Below, piece after piece: positions 36,830 through 45,177 of a stretch of DNA of 64,000 nt. The stretch comes from Firmicutes bacterium HGW-Firmicutes-16. GTDB lineage: Bacteria > Bacillota > Clostridia > Oscillospirales > Oscillospiraceae. The stretch is taken from contig PGZZ01000003.1 in assembly GCA_002841545.1 (NCBI GenBank), forward strand, positions 62,001-126,000, read 5' to 3'. The position numbers and the translations under genes were made by a program. Under the pieces are notes generated by a model that was not told the DNA's origin, did no database searches, and saw only the letters and a list, made by a program, of their open reading frames with translations. Position 1 is the first letter of the stretch. Each line of letters begins with the position of its first letter.

Positions 36830-37378
36830 TTATTTGCGATTTCCATGTACTCCATATCCACCGAAGGATGCTCCGATATCTGAGCTTACAACAAAAACGT
36901 GAGTTGTGATATTATGTATATCTTTAATTATTTGTTTTTCTGCTTTGCGGGGAATCACGGTGTTTATTTTGTATTTCTTTCCTTCATAGCCAAAGCCCTC
37001 AAATGCGGTAAATCCTCTGCCACGTTTAATCAGATACTCAATTATCGTGTTCCCGTCGTCTTCATCAGTCATGAGCTGCAAATTTGTTTCGCCAAGCGCC
37101 AGCTTGTTTTCCAAGACAGAGCCCAAATATATTCCGGACGCAAACCCTACACAATAGGCAAGCAGCCAGTACATATTGTCCGCCAGAGTAGTTATAACAG
37201 CTGAGGCTACAAGCCCCCAAATTGCACATTCTAGGAACGCCAAAAGCGTTGAGGCTAACTTTTGACCTTTTACCTGCATTATAACTCTTATTGACTGTAC
37301 TGATATTTCGATTATTTTTACGCAGCAAATTAACAAGCAGGTTAAGATTTGCGGAAGGCTATTTAATAGTTCTGTCAT
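36830..37378 (-). CDS. DUF5698/DUF2179 membrane protein (UPF0316 type)
   Basis: About 182 residues. Three hydrophobic segments fill residues ~8-95 (ILTCLLICCVKIIEISVQSI, LLAFLECAIWGLVASAVITT, MYWLLAYCVGFASGIYLGSV), the DUF5698 pattern. A cytoplasmic DUF2179 domain follows (TIIEYLIKRGRGFTAFEGFG, KYKINTVIPRKAEKQIIKDI), ending in a Gly-rich tail (GASFGGYGVHGNRK). Start at ATG 37378; a TTG two codons upstream with AGGAG nearby is an alternative. The role is unknown; related domains bind small ligands. It is monocistronic. Confidence 0.85.
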   Translation of the reverse strand: MTELLNSLPQILTCLLICCVKIIEISVQSIRVIMQVKGQKLASTLLAFLECAIWGLVASAVITTLADNMYWLLAYCVGFASGIYLGSVLENKLALGETNLQLMTDEDDGNTIIEYLIKRGRGFTAFEGFGYEGKKYKINTVIPRKAEKQIIKDIHNITTHVFVVSSDIGASFGGYGVHGNRK

Positions 37379-37726
37379 TAGCAAAAGTTCTCCTTTAGGC
37401 TTTTATCGGTTAAAGATATGGACACGCTGCACTCGAATACAACCGTCTTAACTTCCCCAAGTGTAGCATATTTACTGCGGCAAGTACATTCCTTTTTCAT
37501 TGCGGCAAAAAAGCTGTCGTCTGAGCAGGAATATTAGCCCCTGGATCAACAACGCCTGAAACTCGTTGTCTGGCCAAGTGCGGGATACATGAAAGTCAAA
37601 GTACCGACGCTGCCCATCACCGCAGTCCGATCTTCAGTTTATATATTTTACTGTAATAATGTTGTATGAAATCTTCGCAAATGATATAATTTAGGTAGTT
37701 TCGATTATGAAGGAATGACGGCTGTT
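37379..37726. promoter_or_regulatory. Divergent spacer before the UPF0597 gene
   Basis: About 350 bp without a gene. It contains the sigma-A promoter at 37662-37690 for the plus-strand gene; the promoter of the DUF5698 gene (minus) must also be here but was not identified. Confidence 0.45.
37662..37690 (+). promoter_or_regulatory. Sigma-A-type promoter of the UPF0597 gene
   Basis: TTGTAT (37662-37667) and a perfect TATAAT (37685-37690) are separated by 17 bp, ~37 bp before the start codon. Confidence 0.85.
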
Positions 37727-39010
37727 ATGGACAAGAAAGATAATAAATATTCTGAATATATCAAAATACTTAAAGAAGAACTAATACCTGCAACGGGGTG
37801 TACCGAGCCGATTGCGTTAGCTTATGCTGCGGCAAAAGCCAGAGAGGTTCTAGGCGTCCTCCCTGAAAAATGCAGGGTCGAAGTCAGCGGCAATATTATT
37901 AAAAACGTTAAAAGCGTTATAGTGCCTAACACGAACGGCCTGAAGGGAATCGAAGCCACCCTCGCCGCCGGCATAACAGTCGGTGACCCGTTGAAAATGC
38001 TTGAGGTGTTATCAGAGATTCGAGAAGAGGATAAGTCGAAAATTGCACAATACCAGAAGCAACATGAAATAAGCGTCGTTCCGTACGAAGGCGACGCGGT
38101 TTTCTATATTGATGTAACACTATACGAGGGCGACGCGTATTCCAAAGTTGTAATTGAAAGTTATCATACAAATATAGTTCTCATTGAAAAAAATGGCGAA
38201 ACGCTATTTAAAGCCGGGTCAAAGAACGAAGGCACTATTGGCGTTACCGACCGAAGTCTGCTCAATGTACAGGATATAGTTGATTTTGCGGATACGGTTG
38301 AGCTGTCTGATATTCAAGAAGTTATCGAGCGTCAGCTAAAGTATAACAGCGCAATCGCCGCCGAAGGAATGACGAAAGATTGGGGCGCGAACATCGGCAA
38401 AACGCTGATTGATACATATGGTTCCGATATAAAAGTCCGCGCAAGAGCAAGCGCGGCAGCAGGGTCGGATGCCAGAATGGGTGGCTGCGAGATGCCAGTC
38501 ATCATTCTATCAGGGAGTGGTAATCAAAGCCTGACCGCTTCTCTTCCTGTTATCGAATTTGCTTCCGAGCTCATGGTATCTCACGAAAAGCTCATTCGAG
38601 CGGTCGCGCTATCCGATCTTATCGCCATCCATCAGAAAACGAGCATAGGACGTCTGTCCGCATTTTGTGGAGCAATCAGCGCGGGCTGTGCTGCAGGCGC
38701 AGGAATCGCCTATCTCAACGGCGGCGATTATGAGGCGGTTTCGCATACTGTTGTCAATGCGCTCGCCGTCGTTTCCGGAATTGTCTGCGATGGAGCAAAG
38801 GCCTCCTGTGCCGCCAAAATCGCTATGGCGGTTGACGCCGGAATACTCGGCTACAGTATGTATCAGAACGGACAACAGTTTTTCAGCGGTGACGGAATAG
38901 TTTCCAAGGGTGTAGACAATACGATTGCCAACATTGGAAGAATGGCAAGCAAGGGAATGCGCGAAACGGATAGAGAAATCCTGAATATCATGGTAGGCAG
39001 AAACTGCTAG
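37727..39010 (+). CDS. UPF0597 family, probable L-cysteine desulfidase (CyuA/CdsB-like)
   Basis: A 427-residue enzyme of the L-serine dehydratase-related UPF0597 family. It begins EYIKILKEELIPATGCTEPI with Cys25, a ligand of the expected [4Fe-4S] cluster. Further conserved segments are VEVSGNIIKNVKSVIVPNT, ASAAAGSDARMGGCEMPVI, LSAFCGAISAGCAAGAGIAY and VVSGIVCDGAKASCAAKIAM. It would split L-cysteine to sulfide, pyruvate and ammonia. AGGA at 37711-37714 abuts the first ATG (37715), so I prefer the ATG at 37727. Transcribed alone from a good promoter. Confidence 0.88.
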   Translation: MDKKDNKYSEYIKILKEELIPATGCTEPIALAYAAAKAREVLGVLPEKCRVEVSGNIIKNVKSVIVPNTNGLKGIEATLAAGITVGDPLKMLEVLSEIREEDKSKIAQYQKQHEISVVPYEGDAVFYIDVTLYEGDAYSKVVIESYHTNIVLIEKNGETLFKAGSKNEGTIGVTDRSLLNVQDIVDFADTVELSDIQEVIERQLKYNSAIAAEGMTKDWGANIGKTLIDTYGSDIKVRARASAAAGSDARMGGCEMPVIILSGSGNQSLTASLPVIEFASELMVSHEKLIRAVALSDLIAIHQKTSIGRLSAFCGAISAGCAAGAGIAYLNGGDYEAVSHTVVNALAVVSGIVCDGAKASCAAKIAMAVDAGILGYSMYQNGQQFFSGDGIVSKGVDNTIANIGRMASKGMRETDREILNIMVGRNC

Positions 39011-39066
39011 GAATAAACCAAACTATCGGAAGTGTAACTTTCATATTCGTTTTTGACAATAGAGTA

Positions 39067-39095
39067 GGCTCGATGCTGTTTGCCGGCATCGAGCC
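39067..39095 (+). terminator. Stem-loop terminator between convergent genes
   Basis: GGCTCGATGC (39067-39076) pairs perfectly with GCATCGAGCC (39086-39095), 57 bp after the UPF0597 stop and ~50 bp before the end of the convergent permease. T-richness is moderate. Confidence 0.65.
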
Positions 39096-39146
39096 TTACT
39101 ACTATATAACCTTCTTATGTCCTTGTTTTATTCAGATTGATTCATT

Positions 39147-39665
39147 TCATATAACTCTTTTTGGTGTTCGGGTTTTTAACAATTTTTCGGTTATACCCGC
39201 TATGATAATGATGCCTATTATACTTAGTGCCAGTCTGGTCAATGTGAACGCAATGCCCAAATTAGCAGCCTCGAAAGTCAGCATTGGGATTTTAGTCGTT
39301 GACCATGCGCCAATAAAAATTAAAACGTTAAACAAACTGCTGCCCTTCTTAAGCATTACTCCGGCGACGGGAAATGCGGCATATAAAGGACCGGCAGCTG
39401 CAGACCCAAGAACAAAGGCTATTAAAACGCCTTTAAAACCAGACCCTTTGCCGGTATACTTCATCATGGTGGCACGATCTACCCATACGTCCAACAGCCC
39501 CAACAATATAAAAATCGGGGGAATTATTGAGATCATCTCAATTAAGTTTTGCTTTGTTATATTAACAGACTTCAGCCCGACTTCCGGCATGACAAATCCG
39601 ATTGCTGCATTTATTATAATTAGCAGCAAAAATACTTTGTACCTTTTGAGGAAATCTTTCATCAT
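39147..39665 (-). CDS. ArsP-like permease, second half of a split pair
   Basis: A 172-residue hydrophobic protein with about five membrane segments (VFLLLIIINAAIGFVMPEVG, MISIIPPIFILLGLLDVWVD, FVLGSAAAGPLYAAFPVAGV, IFIGAWSTTKIPMLTFEA). It resembles one half of ArsP/YraQ permeases (DUF318). It overlaps the neighbouring permease half by 4 nt (ATGA), so both are made together and probably form one transporter. The substrate is unknown. Confidence 0.78.
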   Translation of the reverse strand: MMKDFLKRYKVFLLLIIINAAIGFVMPEVGLKSVNITKQNLIEMISIIPPIFILLGLLDVWVDRATMMKYTGKGSGFKGVLIAFVLGSAAAGPLYAAFPVAGVMLKKGSSLFNVLIFIGAWSTTKIPMLTFEAANLGIAFTLTRLALSIIGIIIIAGITEKLLKTRTPKRVI

Positions 39666-40138
39666 AACACCATCCCAATAACAAAAGCTGAAACCAGAGA
39701 AAATACAAAAGCCAAAGCGTTACGTATTATAGTTGCGCGTTTTCCAAAGGTTTTAATTTCAAGCGGCATTGTCACAATTCCAACCATCATTAGAGTGGAA
39801 ACAAAAGCCGTAATCTGCATATAACCGGCACCATTTTTCAAAAGTGCGGCAGCAAGAGGAAAAGCGATGAACCCGGGTATTAGGGTTATTGATCCAATAA
39901 CAGAAGCCGCTGCCACACCCCATATGCCGGAGTTTGTCCCGAGCAGTTTTGTGATTGTTTCCGGACTCAAAATGGCCAGCGCGAGCCCTATAATAATCAA
40001 AATGGATAGGAACTGAGGAAGAATGTTCTCAAAAGATTTCCATGCCTTTTTAAGCGCCATTATAGTCTTATTTCTATCCTTGAAAAACGACACCGCCAGT
40101 CCAGTACCGGCAAGTCCGTACAAAACATAAGTAAACAT
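39662..40138 (-). CDS. ArsP-like permease, first half of a split pair
   Basis: A 158-residue membrane protein with about four segments (ILPQFLSILIIIGLALAILS, AASVIGSITLIPGFIAFPLA, AFVSTLMMVGIVTMPLEIKT). It has the same GxxxPxxAxFPLAxxL pattern seen in its partner, as expected for the two homologous halves of ArsP/YraQ-type permeases. GAGGT lies before the ATG. Upstream of the second half with a 4-nt overlap. Confidence 0.78.
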   Translation of the reverse strand: MFTYVLYGLAGTGLAVSFFKDRNKTIMALKKAWKSFENILPQFLSILIIIGLALAILSPETITKLLGTNSGIWGVAAASVIGSITLIPGFIAFPLAAALLKNGAGYMQITAFVSTLMMVGIVTMPLEIKTFGKRATIIRNALAFVFSLVSAFVIGMVL

Positions 40139-40213
40139 AGTTATACCTCATCATTTGAATACCCCCAGAAAAGATTCAGTATTCTTATCGGGAGATGAAT
40201 ATAAAGGATATGC

Positions 40214-40591
40214 TCAGCAATGTCGCTGTAATTGATTCAGTTTTTCAACATACTGGAGCCTGACAGCAACAAATTGTTGGCACATTTCTTCGCAGCTTGG
40301 AGCTGTTTGTTCAATCTTAATTACTCTGAATTCTTTTTGCATATTGTTGCGCTTGCTGCGGAATTCTTCTCTAAGTATTTCGGCGGCTTCCTTAGTGATT
40401 ATATTATTCAAAACAGTATGTTCAATTCTATACTCATTAACACTTAAAGCGTTTGACCCCTCCGAAAAATCGTAATTATCATATTGAACGATGTTAACAA
40501 CCCAATTACAAAACGGGCATTCTTCAAGGCTGTCAAATTCCTGAAAATAGTATTTGCCACAAATCGGGCATTCAAATCCAACTTCTCTCAT
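40214..40591 (-). CDS. CPCC-like cysteine-rich zinc protein
   Basis: A 125-residue protein. The first 35 residues hold two Cys pairs (CPICGKYYF and CPFCNW), followed by SNALSVNEYR, an arrangement close to the CPCC family of cysteine-rich proteins. The second half is helical and charged (ITKEAAEILREEFRSKRNN). A GGCGGAG site precedes the ATG. The protein may bind zinc; its function is unknown. Same strand as the split permease, 75 bp upstream of it. Confidence 0.65.
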   Translation of the reverse strand: MREVGFECPICGKYYFQEFDSLEECPFCNWVVNIVQYDNYDFSEGSNALSVNEYRIEHTVLNNIITKEAAEILREEFRSKRNNMQKEFRVIKIEQTAPSCEEMCQQFVAVRLQYVEKLNQLQRHC

Positions 40592-40619
40592 CTTTACTCC
40601 GCCTCGTCATTTGTTTTAT

Positions 40620-40657
40620 AAAAATAAGGCTTGGCCACTTCGAGGAAATGGCCAAGC
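40620..40657 (-). terminator. Rho-independent terminator of the Fe-S cluster operon
   Basis: GCTTGGCCA (40629-40637) pairs perfectly with TGGCCAAGC (40649-40657). On the minus strand the stem is followed by CTTATTTTTAT. It ends the operon that runs from the DUF134 gene through the flavodoxin and the remnant at 40672. Confidence 0.8.
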
Positions 40658-40671
40658 GCTATTGTTACACC

Positions 40672-40815
40672 TTAGTACCCGCCGAACATTCCGCTGCTGA
40701 TGATGACATTAACACCGCGATCTGCAAGATAATTGGGCAGGAATCCCGGCCTTTGTTCTTGATAAGGCAATGATTCTTCAAAATTTGTGAAACGGGTCAA
40801 TCCAGAGGCCTTCAT
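40672..40815 (-). pseudogene. Truncated duplicate of the Mrp-NifX gene
   Basis: The minus strand reads an open frame of 47 codons whose middle, RPGFLPNYLADRGVNVIIS, repeats residues of the NifX-like domain of the gene at 41403 (KPGFLPNYLADRGVNVIIS). About 60 bp (40691-40751) are nearly identical to 41567-41627, with only a few differences. The copy then ends early in SGMFGGY and a stop. The segment before it (NFEESLPYQEQ) also matches VKEESLPNPGH loosely. There is no ribosome site before its ATG. It looks like a recent partial duplication left at the operon's 3' end. Confidence 0.75.
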
Positions 40816-40831
40816 CAAGAACTACGTTTCT

Positions 40832-41371
40832 TTAGCAATAATTCTCGAGAACTAGTTTCTTTGCTTTTTCCTGCAATTCCTTGAAGTCCCGCTCCGTCGG
40901 AAGCCCCCTGATGTCGCCCATGCGTCCCTGCGTGCTCATTTCCTCGGAGCCTATGAATTCGCTCAGGATATACCATTTGTCCAGTACATCGAAGCCCATG
41001 TGGTCGAAAAACTGCCCCATGTAGAGTCCCGTCGGGATAGCTTCGTCGATTCCGGTGTGTGGTCCGGAATAGGTGCAGAAGATAAGTGCCGCTTCCCCAA
41101 CACGGGGACTGTTCGGAACAATTTTTCCTATGCTTTTATAGTAAGCGAACTTCTTCTTCAGAAATTCATTGACAGGATGAGGAGCGCTCCAGTTGTAGCT
41201 TGGCGCTCCGACGCATACAAGGTCGTAATTGAAATAATCAATACCTTCCGCCTCCTGAAACTTCATAAGCGTCGTCTCCATTCCGCCTTCTTTAAGTCCG
41301 GCGTCAATGGCTTTTGCGACCTTTTCGGTATTCCCGGTGAAGGAACAGTACAAAATAATAGCTTTCTTCAT
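40832..41371 (-). CDS. Flavodoxin-family protein
   Basis: A 179-residue flavodoxin-like protein. The FMN phosphate loop is YCSFTGNTEKVAKAI at the N-terminus; later loops are VCVGAPSYNWSAPHPV and FCTYSGPHTGIDEA. No other domain is present. It follows the Mrp-NifX gene on the same strand and may supply electrons for the Fe-S or cofactor chemistry of this cluster. Confidence 0.88.
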   Translation of the reverse strand: MKKAIILYCSFTGNTEKVAKAIDAGLKEGGMETTLMKFQEAEGIDYFNYDLVCVGAPSYNWSAPHPVNEFLKKKFAYYKSIGKIVPNSPRVGEAALIFCTYSGPHTGIDEAIPTGLYMGQFFDHMGFDVLDKWYILSEFIGSEEMSTQGRMGDIRGLPTERDFKELQEKAKKLVLENYC

Positions 41372-41402
41372 AAAAGTCGCCCTCGTTTTTTATTATTACG
41401 CC

Positions 41403-42602
41403 TTAGTGCCCACATTCATCATGATGCTGGTGCTCATGGCAAATTGAGCCGGTGGTTTTCAATTCGCCTCTAAGATATTTTTCGACCGCCACTTTCGCAT
41501 TGCCGGAAGCACCAACGATAACTTCGACATTTCTTTCGTTAAAGATGTCTACAGCACCGCCCCCCATTCCGCCGCTGATGATGACATTAACACCGCGATC
41601 TGCGAGATAATTGGGCAGGAATCCCGGCTTGTGCCCAGGATTGGGCAACGATTCTTCCTTGACAATTATGCCGTCTTCAACATCAAAGACAAGGAATACC
41701 TCACAGTGTCCAAAGTGCTCCGTAACATTTTTGCCTTCGCCGGCAATTGCAATTCTTAACATTTCTTTTTCCTCCGAATTTTTTAATATTTGTGCAATAG
41801 GATCAAGCCAGTCACCCTCAAACAGTTCTATCAAACCTTTATCACAGGCCGCTGAAATTCTGGAATCGATAGGTAATTTGGCTAGAACTTTCAAGTTGTG
41901 TTTTTCTGCGATCTCGTCTATATGGCTTTCACCGAACACCTTGTATTCTTTATCGTTGTCCGGGCATTTGAAATAAGACATATTTTCGACCAGCCCTACA
42001 ATAGGGATGTTCATCATCTCGGCCATTTTTACCGCTTTAGTTACGATCATTGAAACGAGCTCCTGAGGGGATGTAACGACGATAATGCCATCTACTGGAA
42101 TTGATTGGAAAACGGTAAGCGGAACGTCGCCTGTACCCGGTGGCATATCCACAAACATGAAGTCAATGTCGCCCCATATTACATCTGTCCAGAACTGTTT
42201 TACGGTATTTGCAATAATCGGGCCTCTCCATACAACCGGATCGGTATCGTTTGGCAGAAGCAGATTTACCGACATCACATCTATTCCTGTCATGCTTTTG
42301 ATGGGATATATTCCAAGTTCGCTGCCCGTAGCTTTTTCATTAATGCCGAATGCTTTGGGTATAGAGGGGCCTGTAATATCCGCATCAAGAATTGCAGTAT
42401 GGTAGCCCAGCCTGTTCATCATTACCGCGAGCATCGATGTGACCAAAGATTTACCTACGCCGCCTTTGCCGCTGACTACTCCGAACACTTTCTTGATTGA
42501 GCTGAGCTCGTGCGGTTTTTCGAAAAGACCAGTCTTTTCTTCTTTTCTGTCTGCGCAGTCTTCTTCACAGCTATCGCAGCATTTGTTGCAGTTTTCACTC
42601 AT
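41403..42602 (-). CDS. Mrp/NBP35-type Fe-S carrier ATPase fused to a NifX-like domain
   Basis: A 399-residue protein. A Cys-rich N-terminus (CNKCCDSCEEDC) leads into the Mrp ATPase domain (about 35-275): Walker A SGKGGVGKSLV, ILDADITGPSIP, DFMFVDMPPGTGDVPLTVFQ and ENMSYFKCP. Residues ~282-385 are a dinitrogenase iron-molybdenum cofactor (NifX/NafY-like) domain (RIAIAGEGKNVTEHFGHCEV, GGMGGGAVDIFNERNVEVIV). The tail is His-rich (HEHQHHDECGH), a likely metal site. It probably builds or carries Fe-S clusters, with the NifX domain holding a metal cluster or cofactor intermediate. Confidence 0.94.
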   Translation of the reverse strand: MSENCNKCCDSCEEDCADRKEEKTGLFEKPHELSSIKKVFGVVSGKGGVGKSLVTSMLAVMMNRLGYHTAILDADITGPSIPKAFGINEKATGSELGIYPIKSMTGIDVMSVNLLLPNDTDPVVWRGPIIANTVKQFWTDVIWGDIDFMFVDMPPGTGDVPLTVFQSIPVDGIIVVTSPQELVSMIVTKAVKMAEMMNIPIVGLVENMSYFKCPDNDKEYKVFGESHIDEIAEKHNLKVLAKLPIDSRISAACDKGLIELFEGDWLDPIAQILKNSEEKEMLRIAIAGEGKNVTEHFGHCEVFLVFDVEDGIIVKEESLPNPGHKPGFLPNYLADRGVNVIISGGMGGGAVDIFNERNVEVIVGASGNAKVAVEKYLRGELKTTGSICHEHQHHDECGH

Positions 42603-42615
42603 TATGTTTGACTCC

Positions 42616-43488
42616 TTACGTTTGATCTGAAAACACCGTCATTGTGTTATTGAAAACCTGTTTCACCGCTTCCCCGGATGGGCATTCGACGTCAGCAATT
42701 GTCAGTCCAATGTTTATCGCCTTCGCCGCTTCCGGATCGAAGGGGATTTTTCCCACGAAGGAAAGTCTTTTTGACTGACAGAATTCTTCGATTTTTTTTG
42801 TGTTTATTAAATTCGTATCATACTTGTTTATGCATACAGCAATCTGAGGTCCGAACATATAAGAAGTTTTTATAATACGTTCCATGTCACTGATTCCCGA
42901 AACTGAGGGTTCTGCGACTATTAAAACCAAATCGACTCCGCTGAGAGACGCTATAACGGGGCAGCCAATCCCTGGCGAGCCGTCTATGATTGCAAAATTC
43001 GCTTTGCCCGCGTTGTCTCTCATCTGCCTTTTCACTTCTGTGACCAGTTTGCCAGAATGACCGCTTCCCATTTTCAGCTGCGCTGTTGAGAAAACTCTAT
43101 CGTCATCATTAAAAAGCATTAGCTCGCCGGCTTTTGCTGGTTCTGATGATATGGCACCTGCAGGGCAGGCATACTCGCACAAGCCGCAGCCCTCGCAGTC
43201 GAATAGTTTGACCTTATATAAACCGTCCTCAACAGAAATTGCGTTAAATCGGCAGAGCTCGATGCACTTTCCGCAGTTTATGCACTTATCAGTGTCGATT
43301 TCGGCTTTCGGATTTCCGAAATAGTCCGTTTTCTTCGGCAAGGAGCTATGCTCTATAACGAGGTGCAGATTAGGAGCATCCACGTCACAGTCTGCAAAGG
43401 CTTTGGCGTTGGACAGCTTTATGAAAGCGCTTGCCATCGTCGTTTTTCCCGTTCCGCCCTTACCGCTAAGGATTAACAGCTGGTTCAT
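42616..43488 (-). CDS. MinD-type P-loop ATPase with ferredoxin insert
   Basis: A 290-residue protein. It begins LLILSGKGGTGKTTMA (deviant Walker A) with DCDVDAPNLHLV. A two-cluster ferredoxin insert lies at about 65-115: CINCGKCIELC and CEGCGLCEYACPAG. The rest is MinD-like: IIDGSPGIGCPVIASLSGVD, EPSVSGISDMERI. It starts inside the end of the related gene upstream (23-nt overlap), so the two ATPases are likely made together and may act as a heterodimer. Confidence 0.93.
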   Translation of the reverse strand: MNQLLILSGKGGTGKTTMASAFIKLSNAKAFADCDVDAPNLHLVIEHSSLPKKTDYFGNPKAEIDTDKCINCGKCIELCRFNAISVEDGLYKVKLFDCEGCGLCEYACPAGAISSEPAKAGELMLFNDDDRVFSTAQLKMGSGHSGKLVTEVKRQMRDNAGKANFAIIDGSPGIGCPVIASLSGVDLVLIVAEPSVSGISDMERIIKTSYMFGPQIAVCINKYDTNLINTKKIEEFCQSKRLSFVGKIPFDPEAAKAINIGLTIADVECPSGEAVKQVFNNTMTVFSDQT

Positions 43489-44344
43489 GCTGCACCTCCT
43501 CTATCACCTTTTGAAGCAAGGATGAGAATAAATCTTTAAATTCCTGACTCCCCCTGGATACTATGGCTCCGTTTGAATTCAATCTTCCAAGCTCCGAGTC
43601 AAATGGAATCCGACCCAAAATGGGTATGTTGTGTTCTGAACAAAACTTCTCGGAAGGATTTTCTCCTTCGAGGCATTTGTTAAGCACCACACCGTAAGGC
43701 TTGTTAAACAGCTGTACCAATTCATATACCATGTTCAGGTTGTGGACGCCAAACACGGTCGGTTCAGCTACCAGCACGCAATAATCTGCGTCCTTTATAC
43801 TCTCCATCACAACGCAGTTGCTTCCCGGAGGACAGTCTATTATTTTCAGGAGATCTTCGTCATTTCTGCTCTCAAGAAGCTTTTTGATTATCGGGACACC
43901 TGATTCTTCACCGGTATATAAAAACCCTGTATAGACAGTTACGGTATCGGATACACCTTTTTGAATTTCGCCAATAATCCTGTCCGCTTCCAAAATGGCT
44001 TTTTCTGAACACACAAATGCACATCCACCGCAGGGATGACAGACGTCTTCAAAAATCATTGGCTTTTCGCCTATGAAGGCAAGCGCGTTGAATCTGCAAA
44101 AATCAACGCATTTCCGGCATCCGCTGCACAGTGAGTAGTCTATCTCGGGCATTTTCACGGTCACGTCCGCATATTCGACGTCCTCAGGCTCGAAAAACAA
44201 GTGCCCATTTGGCTCCTCAACGTCGCAGTCTATATAGACGGCTTTATCTGCGACCGAAGCCAAGTTGACGGATACCAATGTTTTTCCCGTACCACCCTTG
44301 CCGCTTAAAATAGCAATTTTGATACCTTTACTTTTCATGTCCAT
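43466..44344 (-). CDS. MinD-type P-loop ATPase with ferredoxin insert
   Basis: A 292-residue paralogue of the next gene. Walker A is AILSGKGGTGKTLVSVNLAS, then YIDCDVEEPNGHLFF. The ferredoxin insert has CSGCRKCVDFC and CHPCGGCAFVC. Later segments are IIDCPPGSNCVVMESIKDAD and AEPTVFGVHNLNMVYELV. The ATG at 44344 is chosen over the longer ORF because AAGGG lies 7 nt upstream and the family begins here; it overlaps the NifX gene's end by 17 nt. Function inferred as ATP-driven Fe-S or cofactor handling. Confidence 0.92.
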   Translation of the reverse strand: MDMKSKGIKIAILSGKGGTGKTLVSVNLASVADKAVYIDCDVEEPNGHLFFEPEDVEYADVTVKMPEIDYSLCSGCRKCVDFCRFNALAFIGEKPMIFEDVCHPCGGCAFVCSEKAILEADRIIGEIQKGVSDTVTVYTGFLYTGEESGVPIIKKLLESRNDEDLLKIIDCPPGSNCVVMESIKDADYCVLVAEPTVFGVHNLNMVYELVQLFNKPYGVVLNKCLEGENPSEKFCSEHNIPILGRIPFDSELGRLNSNGAIVSRGSQEFKDLFSSLLQKVIEEVQHEPAVNP

Positions 44345-44693
44345 GAAATCCCTTGTGAAAATCGCTAAGCAAAACAAGCTCCTCGGATGCAAGTGCATCA
44401 ATATTTTGCTGTACAGTACCGGGTATTGTCTTATATATCAGCACCTCAGATTTACTTAAGACTACTTCCGCATTTTCGCCGCAGCGGGGGGTTAATAGTA
44501 CCTTGACACCATGATCCGCAATTACCTGTGCAGCTTTGATACCAGCCCCGCCTTGGCTGGCAATGGCGCTGTTATCAAGGTAATAGCTTTCTTTTGTGAT
44601 CATATTATAAAAGAGAAAATATGGTGCACGCCCAAAGGACGGGCAAACGTTTGATTCTAGACTTTTATCATCTACCGGTATCGCTATTTTCAT
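44328..44693 (-). CDS. NifX/NifB-type dinitrogenase iron-molybdenum cofactor domain protein
   Basis: A 121-residue single-domain protein: MKIAIPVDDKSLESNVCPSF, GRAPYFLFYNM, GGAGIKAAQVIADHGVKVLL, TPRCGENAEVVL, with an HGHEK tail. The family binds iron-molybdenum type or other Fe-S clusters, but no nitrogenase genes are present here. Second gene of the DUF134-led operon. Related to the C-terminal domain of the Mrp-NifX fusion. Confidence 0.92.
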   Translation of the reverse strand: MKIAIPVDDKSLESNVCPSFGRAPYFLFYNMITKESYYLDNSAIASQGGAGIKAAQVIADHGVKVLLTPRCGENAEVVLSKSEVLIYKTIPGTVQQNIDALASEELVLLSDFHKGFHGHEK

Positions 44694-44711
44694 AATACAT
44701 CTCCATTTTGT

Positions 44712-45104
44712 TTACATTTTCTGATTATTGTCAATATCCGAAACGACTAAAAGCTCTCTGCCACATCTGTGCTTCCAGCACCCGCCACAACGACAGCGCT
44801 CCTCTTGGCCTTCACAGAGTCTGTATTCGCCACCTTCAATTAGCAACATTTTGCCGTTAACCAAAGAGTCCGCCACTTTTTTCCTTGCTTCGGTGTATAT
44901 TCCTTGTACCGTTGTGCGGGCAACGTTCATTTGACCTGCGCATTCTTCTTGTGTATATTCTTCAAGGTCAATTAGCCTAATAGTCTCATATTCATCAACC
45001 GTCATTTTTACAATATTGTCCACATCTGACGGCGAGTCCAAAGAGCCAAATCGTTTGCTTTCTGGTAGGCAACAAACCTTTCTCCATTTTATTGGTCTTG
45101 GCAT
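44712..45104 (-). CDS. DUF134 family DNA-binding protein
   Basis: A 130-residue protein. It begins [20 protein letters not shown], with the helix-turn-helix [20 protein letters not shown] and [20 protein letters not shown]. The C-terminus has a Cys-rich patch ([19 protein letters not shown]) that could hold a metal or Fe-S cluster. AAGGAGGTGA precedes the ATG. First gene of the Fe-S operon; two identical palindromes flank its promoter, so it probably regulates itself in response to cluster or redox state. Confidence 0.93.
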   Translation of the reverse strand: MPRPIKWRKVCCLPESKRFGSLDSPSDVDNIVKMTVDEYETIRLIDLEEYTQEECAGQMNVARTTVQGIYTEARKKVADSLVNGKMLLIEGGEYRLCEGQEERCRCGGCWKHRCGRELLVVSDIDNNQKM

Positions 45105-45128
45105 TTATTTCACCTCCTTGTAGTTTGT

Positions 45129-45177
45129 GACATATGTCGCTTACTATTCGTAGTATACACCATTAACGACATATGTC
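45129..45177. promoter_or_regulatory. Twin GACATATGTC operators
   Basis: GACATATGTC occurs at 45129-45138 and 45168-45177. The extended sites TGACATATGTCG(C/T)TTA face each other as an inverted pair, 39 bp apart. One overlaps the -35 of the DUF134 promoter and the other lies just downstream of its start, the layout of a repressed promoter. Confidence 0.75.

Noticed and set aside
36712-36909. Small plus-strand frame between yesN-like and DUF5698 genes
   Set aside because: No ribosome site, no recognisable motif, and it overlaps the end of the DUF5698 gene.
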